Source: CAZEFK01 sp964511405
GTDB lineage: Bacteria; Pseudomonadota; Alphaproteobacteria; Elsterales; Elsteraceae
Direction: 5' to 3'
NCBI GenBank assembly: GCA_964511405.1
Contig: CAZEFK010000282.1
Coordinates: 1-7,682 of the forward strand
Length of the DNA stretch: 7,682 nucleotides
The notes beneath the pieces were generated by a model. It was not told the origin of the DNA. It saw only the letters and a list, made by a program, of their open reading frames with translations, and did no database searches. Positions within the stretch are counted from its first letter, which is position 1; the number at the start of each line of letters is the position of its first letter. The position numbers and the translations under genes were made by a program. Of the stretch, positions 7,560 through 7,682 are shown piece by piece.

Positions 7560-7682
7560 GCCGGTCCTCACGGCGGCGGAGTTCCAGGCCCAGACCGGTG
7601 TTTCACGTGAAACGCTGGCGCGCCTCGACCGCTATGCCGAGATCCTGCGCCGGTGGCAGCCGACCATCAACCTGGTTGCCCG
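7549..7682 (+). CDS. rsmG: 16S rRNA (guanine527-N7)-methyltransferase RsmG (GidB), N-terminal fragment (3' end outside window)
   Basis: RsmG uses S-adenosylmethionine to methylate N7 of G527 in 16S rRNA. Only about 44 residues are visible, all before the methyltransferase Rossmann motifs. They read MPPEPVLTAAEF, then the stretch VSRETLARLDRYAEILRRW, then INLVA, which is the typical N-terminal helix pattern of alphaproteobacterial RsmG. The frame runs open to the window edge. The ATG at 7549 overlaps the mnmG stop (7557-7559) by 11 bases, implying translational coupling; an in-frame ATG at 7534 is an alternative, and no strong ribosome site separates them. The VSRET segment is encoded by a parS site. 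In related genomes parA and parB follow this gene, which fits the parS sites seen here. Identity is supported by both sequence and gene order. Confidence 0.92.
   Translation, partial: MPPEPVLTAAEFQAQTGVSRETLARLDRYAEILRRWQPTINLVA
7599..7614. promoter_or_regulatory. parS: Second parS site, inside the rsmG coding sequence
   Basis: TGTTTCACGTGAAACG matches the parS consensus at 15 of 16 positions; the inner 14 bases GTTTCACGTGAAAC are a perfect palindrome. It is read in the rsmG frame as V-S-R-E-T, a sequence recurrent in RsmG N-termini of alphaproteobacteria. It lies 1958 bp from the first site, on the other side of mnmG. The single outer-base change may weaken but should not abolish ParB binding. 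Confidence 0.9.

Overview
The window is ordinary, dense, GC-rich bacterial chromosome. Gene order and protein sequences point to an alphaproteobacterium, plausibly in or near the Rhodospirillales, though the exact lineage cannot be fixed from this sequence alone. The order rho ... mnmE - mnmG - rsmG together with two parS-type centromere palindromes is characteristic of the region close to the replication origin in this class, where parA and parB usually follow rsmG. The window ends inside rsmG, so parAB is expected just beyond the right edge but is not seen.

Layout: (1) bases 1-404, + strand, the C-terminal third of transcription termination factor Rho, followed by a strong GC hairpin (421-446) that can serve as a terminator for both converging transcripts. 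(2) Bases 465-4230, - strand, three co-directional genes read right to left: a DUF255/YyaL-type thioredoxin-fold protein, a dienelactone-hydrolase-family enzyme and a QOR-type NADPH:quinone oxidoreductase. The last two are 14 bp apart and surely co-transcribed; the first lies 68 bp upstream and may belong to the same operon. (3) Bases 4231-4344, a divergent intergenic region. (4) Bases 4345-7682, + strand, mnmE, mnmG and the start of rsmG in one tight operon. MnmE and MnmG form the complex that modifies the wobble uridine (U34) of certain tRNAs; RsmG methylates G527 of 16S rRNA. The operon is therefore devoted to decoding fidelity.

The most notable non-coding feature is a pair of parS sites bracketing mnmG: a perfect 16-bp palindrome at 5641-5656, at the mnmE/mnmG junction, and a 15-of-16 match at 7599-7614 inside the rsmG coding sequence. 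They imply that ParB loads here and that the segregation centromere overlaps translated genes. Other points worth a second look are a Gly in place of the usual Asn in the MnmE guanine-specificity (G4) motif, a likely lost substrate-binding Arg in the dienelactone-hydrolase homologue, and the three-gene block that separates rho from mnmE. I found no mobile element, CRISPR array, tRNA or rRNA gene, and no convincing sign of a new multi-gene system.
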